Source: Adineta ricciae
Taxonomy: Eukaryota; Rotifera; Eurotatoria; Adinetida; Adinetidae
NCBI GenBank assembly: GCA_905250025.1
Contig: CAJNOJ010000267.1
Coordinates: forward strand, 1 to 64,000
Length of the DNA: 64,000 nt
Reading direction: 5' to 3'
Program-made: the position numbers and the translations under genes
In this document: piece by piece, positions 32,063 through 43,469 of the stretch
How positions within the stretch are numbered: position 1 is the first letter of the stretch
Layout of the letters: every line of letters begins with the position of its first letter
Notes under the pieces: generated by a model
The model's database searches: none
The model's input: the letters and a program-made list of their open reading frames with translations, nothing else
Told to the model about the DNA's origin: nothing

Positions 32063-35000
32063 ATGCATGTTGTTAAATGGATCACACTTCTTTTTTTTAT
32101 TCTGACATCAAGTCTCGGAGCTCCATATAAATCAGCAAGAACATGTGGTTATGACGTAAGAAATTATACAGTCGTAGTATGAACTATACCGACAAAATCA
32201 TTATGATTTTAGTCATGTAACTTAGGAAAAGCAGATAAACTTAATGTTCATCTGGTTCCTCATACACACGATGATGTCGGTTGGCTTAAAACAATTGATC
32301 AATACTATTATGGATGTTAGTCGTGATTTAGTTGATCAAAGATGCATGCTTTCGAATTGATATCCTTTTAGCTCGTAGTGATATTGTCAATCGAGGTGTT
32401 CAATACATTATCGACTCAGTTATTCAGGCACTAGTGGATAATCCTGACCGTCGATATATCTATGTGGAAATGGCCTATTTTTGGCGTTGGTGGAACGAAC
32501 AATCGGATGATATGCGTAATGTTGTCAAAGGACTGGTCAATGAAGGTGTAGATTCAGACAACATTGCATAGGAATGATGTTTAACTAGGTACTGTGTTTT
32601 AGGTCGTTTGGAGTTTATTTCGGGTGGGTGGTGCATGAATGATGAAGCAACAACGCATTACAATTCAATTATTGATCAGCATACTTTAGGTGCAGAATTC
32701 CTGCGTAATACATTTGGTGAATGTGCTCGACCAAAGCTTGGCTGGCAGATCGATCCTTTTGGACATTCTAGAGAGGTGGCTTCACTGTTTGCACAGGTTC
32801 TATCATCTTCTTCGGAAACTACTATATTGATAACAACATGTTTAGATGGGTTTTGACGGCCTGTTTTTTGGCCGTATTGATTACCAGGATCGAATACCAC
32901 GCACTGCAGAAAAGAATTTAGAGATGGTGTGGAAAGCAAGCGCCAATTTAGGTCAGTCTTTCGTTTCACTAGGATCACGTTGCAAGTAATAATGGATTAT
33001 TAGGCCGTCAAAGCTGGCTGTTTACCGGCGTTCTGCCACATGGCTACAGTGGCCCGAATTCGTTTTGCTTCGATATAAATTGTTCAGATCAGCCGATCAT
33101 GGTACTGTATTAGTCTTATCATGTTTTCGTTTTACATTGGTTCGCATTTTAGGATGATAAAAGTTTGCATGACTACAATGTAGAAGAACGTGTTCAAGCA
33201 TTCATCAATTCAGCACATGTTCAAGTGTGTGGCAAGCGATGCCTTCCGTTCATAATCTATTCCGTTATTGACTTTAGTCTCTGATCTATGCTACTAATCA
33301 TATCATTATGACGATGGGTGATGATTTCCAAGATGTAAATGCAAATGAGAAATTCAAAAACTTGGATAAATTAATACAATATGTTAATCTTCAAGTACCA
33401 GAAGAAATCTTTTCGAATCTCTCGTATTTCTATAAATAGAGATTGTTTTTTTAGCAAGCAAATGGCAGTGATGTGAATGTGTTCTATTCCACTCCTTCCT
33501 GTTATTTGTACGCTCTAAACAAAGTTAATAGAGAATGGAAATCGAAAAATGATGACTTCTTCCCATACGCAAGCATTCCATTTGCATATTGGACAGGGTA
33601 TTTCACCTCGAGGCCAGCATTCAAACGTTATGAACGCTACGCTAATAATATTCTTCAAGTAACACGGCAACTAAACGGATTTTCACAAATGAATCTACGA
33701 GATTCTATATTTTACTTAAGTAAGAAACATCTGCATTCAGTCGTTCTATTAACAACTATATGAATATGTTGAAAAGGTGAAGCAATGGGACTTGCACAAC
33801 ATCACGATGCTGTCAGCGGAACAGAAAAACAACATGTAGCCGATGATTACGCACAACGACTAGCGGATGGTATCGATCGGACGATGGTACGTACATAGTC
33901 ATGAGTATTTGGATAATAAATCTTCTTGTAGGACGTCATCAATAATGCTTATGGAAAGTTATTACTTAAAGAAAATCGAACAGGGCCAATTGCTCATCAA
34001 TTTTTATGTCCTTTTTCAAATATCAGCGAATGTCTTCCCATTGAAGGACAAAATGAGGTACAGAGGATACAAATTTCGTTGATTGGCAATGCAAATTTTT
34101 GTAGTTTGTATTAACACTTTGGAATCCAACTATTCATCCAGTGATAACTCACCCTCGTGTGCCAGTCACTCGACAGTATTTAATCTATGATCCATCAGGC
34201 ACGATTATCCATGCTGAAGTATTTTCTATTCATGGAAATATGAAACAATTTAGATTTGATTCCTTTTTCAATAGTATCTACCGATTCCACAAACAATAAG
34301 AAACATTCCCGGCCGAACAAGCTCTGCTGCAAATCAATATGTCTTTCAAGCGTCATTACCAGCTCTTGGTTATAGTACTTACTATTTCAAAGCGCATACT
34401 GCAACTATCAACGAACAGATAAAAAAATCAACAGTAAATCAAGCGTGTATCCTTCAAAATGAAGTAAAAATACGAAATTCAATATATTTCGCTAAGAGAC
34501 AATTTTCTTATTTGCAAAGCATCTGCGCGTAGAATTCAATGAATTAGGACACTTGAAACGTATTACTAACTTGGATAAGAATATTGTGGTTTCATTTACT
34601 GAACAAGGATTTTATTGGTACGCAAGTAAGTATTACATGTGCTTAATGTATTGTCCGAAGCAAACAGACTTCTTTTAGGTTATACTAGTAATCCTACAAC
34701 ACCGGAATTTCCGTCATCAGGTGCATATGTGTTTCGACCACTGTACCCTGAAGCTTTTCCTGTAAGTCCTTTGCGACAAATGTAAGTGACTTCGTTTACG
34801 ACGTCTCATAAATCTATCTCGAAAATTCATCGTAGAAACTGTACGATCACAGACACAGTACAGAAAGCATCGATTATGTTCAACGATTGGATTAGTCAAG
34901 AGATTCATCTCTATCGTAATGCATCGACTCTCGAAATAGATTGGACAGTTGGGCCAATTCCAATCGATGATAATATAGGCAAAGAAATCATTATTCGTTA

Positions 35001-35222
35001 TAATACAAATATCGATAGTGGATCTAAATACTACACGGATGCTAATGGACGTGAAGTACTCGAACGTATACGAAATCATCGACCGACATGGCCTTACTTT
35101 CCTGAAGTACCTATCACTGGCAATTATTATCCGATCAATAGTCGTATTTGGATTCGTGATCGGGAACGTCAATTGACGATTCTTACTGGTCAGTGTTTTT
35201 CCTAGTGCGCATAGCCTTGCTC
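32063..35222 (+). CDS. Lysosomal alpha-mannosidase (GH38), copy B, 5' part
   Basis: At least ten exons with short introns; the first are 32063-32155 and 32213-32315, then one starting 32372. The product starts with a signal peptide ([20 protein letters not shown]). Family motifs are in order: [14 protein letters not shown] (metal site), [22 protein letters not shown] and [10 protein letters not shown], which carries the nucleophile Asp. Later come [16 protein letters not shown] and [17 protein letters not shown]. The enzyme removes alpha-mannose from N-glycans in lysosomes, using zinc. The contig stops at 35222, in the intron after the LTILT exon. The missing 3' exons are probably those at 57518-58338. 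Copy A at 43470-47351 is uninterrupted. Confidence 0.9.
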
Positions 35223-35223
35223 N
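35223..35223. other. Contig join (single N), misplaced
   Basis: The left side is an intron of alpha-mannosidase. The right side begins inside exon 4 of the RGM-like gene and repeats 16316-16426 exactly. The two sides are not neighbours in the genome. Confidence 0.9.
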
Positions 35224-36337
35224 GATTATTGGGGCGATCCGCAATTAATTACATTTCCAAAACAGGCCAATGAATTTGCTTCTAGTTCTTGGTGTCAAAT
35301 CAATGGTTCATCAGTTCTTTTCGAAAATTCATATGTTCTAATCAATGTTTTTAACTCGGGTTCGAACAATGGAGATGTCATCACCGAAGTAAGTAAAAAG
35401 TACCCTTCTGAATCTGAGATCTTTATTGAAACATGTAGTTCAACATGACATTCTTCGATTCTTATCATAATTCGATGTGTACATTTACACAAGAAAACGT
35501 TGCAGGAGAACTTCCTAACTGTGGATCAGGTAGTTTAAACATTGAATTGAGCTTCAAGCAATGAAAATAAGTTCTTGTTATCAAATTTTCAGAAGTATCT
35601 ATTGTTCAATCATCGAACAGCTTGAACGTTGCCTACAAGAAGGCATCATTTAGCGCTTGGATCAGTTATAATGTAAGATACTAACAAAAAAAGGTGACGA
35701 GCATTTGTAGATTAACATTGTCTTACAGACATGGCACGGTGGACACTATAAATTCAATCTATTCACTACACTGAATCGTATCAATGATCCTAGTACGACT
35801 GGTCTATGCATTGAGGGTTGTCCCAGCAAACGAATGGCTCCACAATTGTTGCTAACAGATTCAACCACCGATCAAGAAATAGCAACAAGCGCAATAGCTA
35901 GTCATGTTTGTGATGCATATATTACAACAGCGGCACAACGTGTTTCTCAAAACAGTCCTGCTGTGCAAATGACACCAGGTTATCTTCATGCAGTACGACG
36001 AGCGTGTATCATTGATGTTACTGTTACTGGAGATGCCGACGTAATATCTTATACTTTTTCTTTTCTAATAATCAATATACATTTCCATTATGACGTTTAG
36101 TTCGCACGAGATTCTGCTAGTAATATCGTAACTGATATTTTGACACATGCCAAAGAACCTGATATCGACAACATTAGTCATCTAGTGCAAGATGCAACAC
36201 AAGCCACTCAGCAAGTGTTAGAGCAAACTGAAACACAAGTTCAAACAATGATCGATGGTGCTATATGGCCGTGTTCACCAAATGCACCTGTTTGTATCAT
36301 GCCGTCGTTGATACGACGAAAACAAGTTACAGTTTAA
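35224..36337 (+). CDS. RGM-like secreted protein, copy A, 3' part
   Basis: Continuation of 15568-16426. Exon 4 runs to 35388, then exons 35439-35529, 35593-35672, 35729-36040 and 36101-36337 match copy B exon for exon. The Gly-Asp-Pro site, GLCIEGCPSKR and CIIDVTVTGD are kept, and the stop is at 36335-36337. Joined to the 5' part at the 111-base overlap, the gene would be complete. Confidence 0.8.
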
Positions 36338-36459
36338 ATTTCTAAAAATGTTTTACATGCTTTAATGAGAAAGAAGCACTTTACGCTTTGACCTTCATGC
36401 ACAATGATAAAAGTGAAAGAATAAATGAGCGATAAAAGTAGAGAACAGTTCGAAACGTT

Positions 36460-37427
36460 CTAACGTCGTATGCATTGTTTTCTTGTTGATAATTCTCCGT
36501 CGGTATTTGTAAATCTTATTTCTGCACATTGGCATTCACAGCAATCGGAATCATATTGGCATTTACCTTTTACTGGACAACTGTCGCCACAAACTGGTGT
36601 AACATTGGGATTAACGCACGAACCATATGTTTCCTCTTGACTATGTCGAAAGCATTGGCATTTGTCCGTGCTGAGTCGGCAACAATCGGCATCTACTGTA
36701 TAATTCTGAATAGCACAACAACCGCTTGATGTCGGTGCAACTGTTGTAGATGGTTGTGTGGTGACATCGGTTGTGGAATTCATTCGTGCAGTAGGACAAC
36801 TCGGTGAGGAAGGATTTGACAAACAAAAAATCGTATGGTTGCCACCAACGCAGTATTGCGATTGAGGATTATAGCAGACACCATCGCAGAGATGGTTTCC
36901 AATAGGGCATACTGTACTATTTTCACTGAAACAAATACTTGTAGCATTATCATAGCACTTCTTTTGTGAATCGCATACATTGAGATATCGATTAGTATAG
37001 TAATAATTCCAGAAATAGAAGCCGGGACACACTGTTTGATTGTTGGCACAAGTCGAATCATAGTTTGTCAAACATTGTGTCCACATGCATAGAGTGGAGA
37101 ACAGAGTGTATCATTTCCACATGTAAGTTGTGATGAATTATAGCAGTTAAGACCAATTGGATATGATTGAAAATAAGTGTATGTTTTGACATTGCAAACG
37201 GATTCTTCAATGTTACAAACTTTTGTGTTGTTATAGCAGTATTGCGAGCTTGAATAACATATTCCATTGCACGAATTGATACATTGAATATTGCTGCCAC
37301 TGGCAGAGCAGCCTTGCGTGTTCGGATCATAACAGCCTACCGTTCCACATGCCAGCTGACCATTTGGACAAGTTAACGACTGTGCACTAGTAATCACTAG
37401 GAAAAGTATAAAACTAATACTGAACAT
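36460..37427 (-). pseudogene. Secreted Cys-rich protein, copy A: one repeat, frameshifted
   Basis: Counterpart of 24933-26354, starting at ATG 37425-37427. It has only one copy of the 151-residue block and a one-base deletion near 37080, in the codons for ACGTQC. The frame breaks after about 115 residues and resumes in another frame to 36460. The 454-base length difference from copy B equals one 453-base repeat plus this base. The allele is probably null unless the missing base is an assembly error. Its TATA box lies at 37458-37465. Confidence 0.75.
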
Positions 37428-37457
37428 TGTACGTTAGATGGATTTAATATTCATATG

Positions 37458-37465
37458 CTTATATA
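37458..37465 (-). promoter_or_regulatory. TATA box of the Cys-rich gene, copy A
   Basis: TATATAAG on the minus strand, 31 bases before the ATG, as in copy B. Confidence 0.5.
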
Positions 37466-37988
37466 GATCGTTGATAATTGTTAGTTTTGACCGTGTACCT
37501 GTTATCCTGCTGATATTGACAGAGCATTTATTGTGAATTGGGAAGTATAATTTCGTGATAAATATGGACATTCGCTTCTTTGATTATTCATCTATTCCTT
37601 TGATTTTGCTGATTTATGCATTCAGTCGGAGCTTCCTACGGTGATAATAATAATGTCGACTTGAAACAATCTTTTGTGAATAATTGTAATCATTCTCAGT
37701 AGAGCGTTTTGGAATTTGCAGTAGGTTACTCGTTTATTTAACAGAATAGTTGGACGCCTAAGGGTGAGTCTGATCATAGAGAAAGGCAGTAAATTATTCA
37801 ATTGGTATCCGAAAGCGCAGTACGATCTATATGTTCAACTGTTAGAACGGTTTCTATCCGCTTGGAAAAGGAAACGAATATCATCTCGATTTCACCCCTT
37901 GCAACATTCATTGTTTATAGAAAAACAAAATTCAAGAGAAACCATACTATTTCATGGAATGTTTGATAGATATAACTGTTTCTGTTTA
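37466..37988. other. Spacer between the Cys-rich and beta-helix genes, copy A
   Basis: Counterpart of 26393-26917. No gene is supported. Confidence 0.5.
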
Positions 37989-39676
37989 TCAGTAAATATA
38001 TGTCTTCATGAGAGATAGAAGTCCTATCGCAAATAAAGAAATCAAGTACTTTTGGAAGAAAACAGCAGAACTGGCTGCTACCGATGATTGTTGCTGCTCT
38101 TGTTTTTGTGGTTGTTGTTCAAGAAGTGAATATGGCATAAGCCGACCACCTCCAATAAGTGACATGACTGATCCATTTAACCAGCTGTTTGCTGTAGAAT
38201 TCGAATCATAAGTGATATTGTATCCGTTACTGATAATATTGGTTAAATTTACGACTGCCGACGAAATGTTTTGCAATGCCGTGTTGCCTGTAAGTGTCCA
38301 TGTCGAAGTGAAATCCAGAGAGACGCTAATAAATGATTGGCCATAGCCTGAGTAAGCATCTCCACTCCAATTCGAATATTGAGTGAGAGTCCAACTAATA
38401 CTACTTCCATTGTAGGCAATAAGACTACCGTTAAGATTGCATTGGACCACATTTACGTTCACAATAGCAGGCAGAAGATTTGAATTATCAGCATAACCTG
38501 CATAGTAATTGAATTCTTGTGTGACTTGTGAATAGTTGGCTGTAATTAGAATGCCAGATGTGGTGTTGATCACGGTATTATAGAGATACGCAGTGGCTAT
38601 TACATTTCCAAACCATAAGGCTGGCATGGTGCTACCGAGTGTAGTCAATTTGGAGTTGATAAAACTTACCATAGCCCCATTTTGTCGAGCCATTGAGCTG
38701 AATATGACCGTACCACCGAGAAGTCCGGCTGTCAAATGACAATTGATGAATGTGGATATCTGTGGTCCATCAGAGAACAGTACTGGTGATCTCTCTGCGC
38801 GACCGATAACGTTAGTAGCTGTAATAGTTCCCAGAGCATAAAAAATAGCACTTCCAATGCCGCTTGTATGGGCAATTGAATTGGAAACGATAACATAACC
38901 AGCCGGTGAATCACCCGAAAATGATGAGCAACGATTTCCACCAGAATAGTGACTAATGTAGTTTCCAACGATTGTTCCGTATCCACCAGCATAAAGTCCG
39001 TGAGCTGCTGGTCCAGAGCTGTATAGAACGGAATTCTCAATATAAACGTACGAACCGTTTCCATATGAATAAATATTTGCTGCACCATTGTGCGTGGTTA
39101 TGTTCAAATGNAATAGTGACTAATGTAGTTTCCAACGATTGTTCCGTATCCACCAGCATAAAGTCCGTGAGCTGCTGGTCCAGAGCTGTATAGAACGGAA
39201 TTCTCAATATAAACGTACGAACCGTTTCCATATGAATAAATATTTGCTGCACCATTGTGCGTGGTTATGTTCAAATGATCAAAGTATGATCTAGATCCAT
39301 TTTGAACATTGATCGCTGCGTTGACACCAAAGAAACTAGCTTGAAGTAGATCTGACGAATAACCATGTTTATAGATGTTCACAAATGACATATTTAACTG
39401 AGCACCATTGCCAACTACGATAACACTTGTGTCATTGCCCGTCGCTGAAATGGTCTCATAGCTAATAGAGAGAGCAGATCCGTTGGTCGTGAATGAACGT
39501 GTTGATTTAAGTGACGATTTGAGATACATCGTCGGCATTACATTGTAATCAGCTGTGATTGAATTATCTACTGCATCATTAGCGAGATTAATATAATCAC
39601 TTGGATCGTCAATAGTAATCGACGTAAAACTTAGGTGTATTAACGTACAAAGGAACAAAAAAACATATAACGACAT
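37989..39676 (-). CDS. Secreted right-handed beta-helix protein, copy A (split by an unmerged contig overlap)
   Basis: Counterpart of 26918-28438. ATG is at 39674-39676. The N at 39111 splits the ORF. The 166 bases 38945-39110 are repeated exactly at 39112-39277, so removing N plus one overlap gives 1521 bases, the same length as copy B. The signal peptide, beta-helix repeats, Gln-rich tail and hydrophobic C-terminus are all kept. The apparent break is an assembly artefact. Confidence 0.8.
38945..39277. repeat. 166-bp exact duplicate around the N at 39111
   Basis: 38945-39110 equals 39112-39277 base for base. This is typical of two contig ends that overlap but were not merged. Confidence 0.9.
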
Positions 39677-39727
39677 ACGACAAGTCTCGTAGAACAATCG
39701 ATGATGGATGTGTCAGAGAACTGTGCT

Positions 39728-39735
39728 TATTTATA
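39728..39735 (-). promoter_or_regulatory. TATA box of the beta-helix gene, copy A
   Basis: TATAAATA on the minus strand, 52 bases before the ATG, as in copy B. Confidence 0.5.
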
Positions 39736-40508
39736 CAGTTCGATATATAAAAAATGAATGAAAAGGGATACAAACACTAAACGACATTGATTATTCTTTT
39801 TTTAATGAATTCTGATTCGTTTAAGTATATATGCGTGTGTGGACTTGTATATGAAAACAAAAAATAATTGAGAACTACCATCGAATATAAAAGAAGAAAT
39901 AAAAATCATGCGCACAGCAGGTGATTAAGCATGCGCACAACTCGTACTTTTGGTTTGAGCTCGATCATTAATGAATCATATTAATAGCTTTGAATCAGTA
40001 GGTGTGGAATCAGGAATAAATATGCAACAAAAAGGGCATTTACGTTTATTCATGATCATACTTTTTATTATCTAAAGCATCAATTGAAAAGCAAATAAAC
40101 CATCTATTCAGCAGCAATATTTTGCTATAAACATGGAAAAATATTACAGAGCTCTATCCGAGCACATCAAGAAACCAAAAAAACAGATGAAGACTAAAAT
40201 TTTTAAATGACGTATACGATTAAACGATGTCTGTTCGAACGAACTAATCGATGCTGTATTCATATACATTGAAAAGACTTCTGCGTTCTATTACAAGTGC
40301 TTTTTTTCATTAGTGAGCTACACAAACGGCTAGAGACGCAATACAAAGAGTATCTATGGATTGACATAGTTAATGAAAATAAAATCCTTATCTATTACAT
40401 ATTGAAATATATATGTAAACAAAAAAGCGACGTAAATTTAGTTTGGATTTGCATTCATAAAGATTACCATTTTGAGAAAAACAATTCGAAGCAGATTGAT
40501 TAATATCA
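39736..40508. other. Divergent promoter region between beta-helix and glutamate receptor genes, copy A
   Basis: Counterpart of 28498-29280, with a small insertion near 39918 that repeats GCGCACA. No gene is seen. Confidence 0.5.
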
Positions 40509-43282
40509 ATGCTACTGTGCTCTGTCTGTCGATGTATGCCGGTTTTTATACTCGAAACTTTTCTCATACAGCATACAATCGCTTCTTGGCCGTTGTTCAC
40601 TAATTCTAGTGTTCAACTGTTAGGCCTATTTCCAGATGCTGAGAATACGACCGAGCCGACCGACTTTTCGGTTCATCCTCGTGCGATGTTCATGGCTGCC
40701 ATAGTTCTTGCACAAAGATACGGCATGACAGTCGATAGAGAATCCATTGGTTGGGATATCGCACAAACGGGTGGCAATGCGATTGGTGCTGTCAGAAGCA
40801 CATGCCAAAAAGTAGCCAGTTCCGACGTCATTGGTATTGTGGGACCAGCATATTCTCGAGAAACAGCTGTTATCGCTCCGTTTGCTGAAAGTCTCAACAT
40901 TCCAATAATATCTCATGCTGCAACGAACCCGAGCTTATCCGATCGAAATGCATATCCAACTTTTTATCGAACGGTTCCCTCTGATGCAAGTGTAACATTG
41001 CCGATTGTAGAATTATTCCTGCGATACAGCTGGAAATCGTGTGTGATCGTTTATCAGAATGACGAATTCGGAGCAGGTGCTGTCGAAGCAATCAGTGATG
41101 CATTCAGTGACAATAACTTGGTTGTCGCTCAATTAATTGTATTCGATATTGCCACGAAGAAAATTCGAGGCGATCTGAAAGATCTTTTATCAGTTACGTC
41201 AACGCGAATTGTTATTTTATGGACTGATGAATATCATACGTCTCTAGTTTTACAATTTGCACTTCAAGCCGATGTACTTGGTCCGCGTTTCACCTGGATA
41301 ATGAGTATGACAATCTCATTAAGTCCATTCAATGAAACCTTACGTCCAAAATTGATCGGAATGTTAACTGTCGAGCCTGTCATCGGAAGTGTGATCAGTT
41401 CTCCTTATAATACAACATTATTAGATGCGGCTTATCAGATTTGGCAACAGTACGAGCCGGAAACGTTTCCCGGCGCAGCAAACGTTAATTATTATGCGTT
41501 ATTTGCATTCGACGCTACTTGGACATTGATCAAATCCACATATCAACTATGTCTTAATCGATCAAAACCACGTGTATCAATTGTGAATAGTTCCTACTGC
41601 TTCGATCGACACTTCTCAGATGGCGCCAATCTTTGTGACATAATTAGCGCGACTGAATATCTCGGCGCGTCTGGTCCAGTGAAATTTTCACGTAATTCAA
41701 CCGATCGAATGGATGGTATTTATTACGTTGTTAGAAATATCCAATCATCGACGAATAGTATTCGTTTTGTACCCGTGCTACAATGGTCGTATTCCAATAG
41801 TCTGACATCCTATACACATGCCGATGTAGTCGTCTGGCCTGGCAATGTCTTGACACCTCCAACTGGTCTTGCTGATCTCGAAGACGTGAATCTTCGTATT
41901 TGTACAATTGAGTCAAAACCGTTTACAATGCGAACAGATATCATTCAAAATAATCAAACAAAATTAGTTGGTTACATCCCTGACCTGTTAGATCTCTTAC
42001 AAACGAGTACAAAGTTTATTCCGAATATAGTTTATCCATCAGACAATCAAACGTATGGTGGATTGGTAGCTGCAGTTGCGAATGGTCTTTGTGATATTGC
42101 AATNAAACGCGAACAGATATCATTCAAAATAATCAAACAAAATTAGTTGGTTACATCCCTGACCTGTTAGATCTCTTACAAACGAGTACAAAGTTTATTC
42201 CGAATATAGTTTATCCATCAGACAATCAAACGTATGGTGGATTGGTAGCTGCAGTTGCGAATGGTCTTTGTGATATTGCAATCGGTGATATTACAGTTAC
42301 CGCTAAACGGCGAGAGATCGTGGATTTTTCCAGTTCTATTTATGATAACTCAATGCGAATCATTGTTCGGAAAACAGCGGCTGACAATGTGGATCTGTTC
42401 TCTTATATGAAACCGTTTTCGACCAATCTTTGGATTTCACTATTAGCTTGTCTCATCTTTTCCGGAATACTGTTTTGTATATATGAGCGGCAGGATAACG
42501 ATGTTCTGCATAATCGATCAATTCCATCGTGCATTTTTTTGAGTATCTGGTTTTCAATCGGCAATCTGATGGGCTACGGTGTAGACTTCGATGTTCAAAC
42601 AGCAGCTGGACGAATATTAACTGTTGGTCTGTATATCTTAAGTATCGTCCTAGTAGCGACGTACACGGCAAATTTAGCGTCGGATTTAACCATATCGAGA
42701 TCTAAAGATATCATCTCGAGCATTGATGATGTGAAAAACGGAAAAGTAGCCTTTAGTCGCTTGGGTGTTTTGATAGAATCCTCGGCAGAAGAATATTATC
42801 TACGCGAGATCTCGGATGGCATACGAAATTTTTATCCATTAAGAACATTAGATGATTTATTCAACAGCTTATTGAATAATAAAATCGACGCATCATTCTT
42901 TGATATCGGCTCTTTAGAATATTCAACAAATAATGTGTATTGCAATTTGTCCTTAGTCGGATCGGATTTTGCGGGCAGTTCATTTGGAATTGTTTATCCA
43001 AAAAAATGGTTGTATGCGAGCAATTTAGACATTGTTATTCTGTCGTTAAGGGAAACAGGTGTACTGGATGATTTAAAGCGAAAGTGGTTTCAGAAAAGCG
43101 TTTGCCAAGCTTCATCTTCAGATGACGTATCGACGAGTATTGAAGTTGGAACAATGAGTGGTCTACTTCTGACTTTTGCTGTACTGAATGCCATATCTGT
43201 CATAGTTTTTCTATGGAGAAAACGAATCATTATCAAAGAGTATGTAGAAAAAGTAGTATACAACCGTCGAATTAAACAGTAG
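40509..43282 (+). CDS. Ionotropic glutamate receptor with GYG filter, copy A (split by an unmerged contig overlap)
   Basis: Counterpart of 29281-31875. The N at 42104 splits the ORF, and 41930-42103 is repeated exactly at 42109-42282. Removing the duplicate restores 2595 bases (864 residues), as in copy B. The domain order is the same and LMGYGVDF, VATYTANLASDLTI and FFDIGSLEY are intact. A few residues differ (for example, a serine for alanine near the S2 end). Both copies look functional. Alpha-mannosidase follows at 43470. Confidence 0.85.
41930..42282. repeat. 174-bp exact duplicate around the N at 42104
   Basis: 41930-42103 equals 42109-42282. The four bases after the N (AAAC) are not part of the match. 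An unmerged contig overlap. Confidence 0.9.
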
Positions 43283-43469
43283 CAAACTGTTTCGAATTTT
43301 GAATTAATGTTGTATCAAATGTAGTATGAAGATATTTGTTTGCTTATCGTCCCCCTATCTTGAGTAACAATATAAAATGTTGTTAGTGTCTTATATTCTT
43401 ATCTTCAAAGTTCGTTGTATTCTTCACTGGTGAAAAAGTCATTTGAAAATAAAATGAGATTCTAGAACG

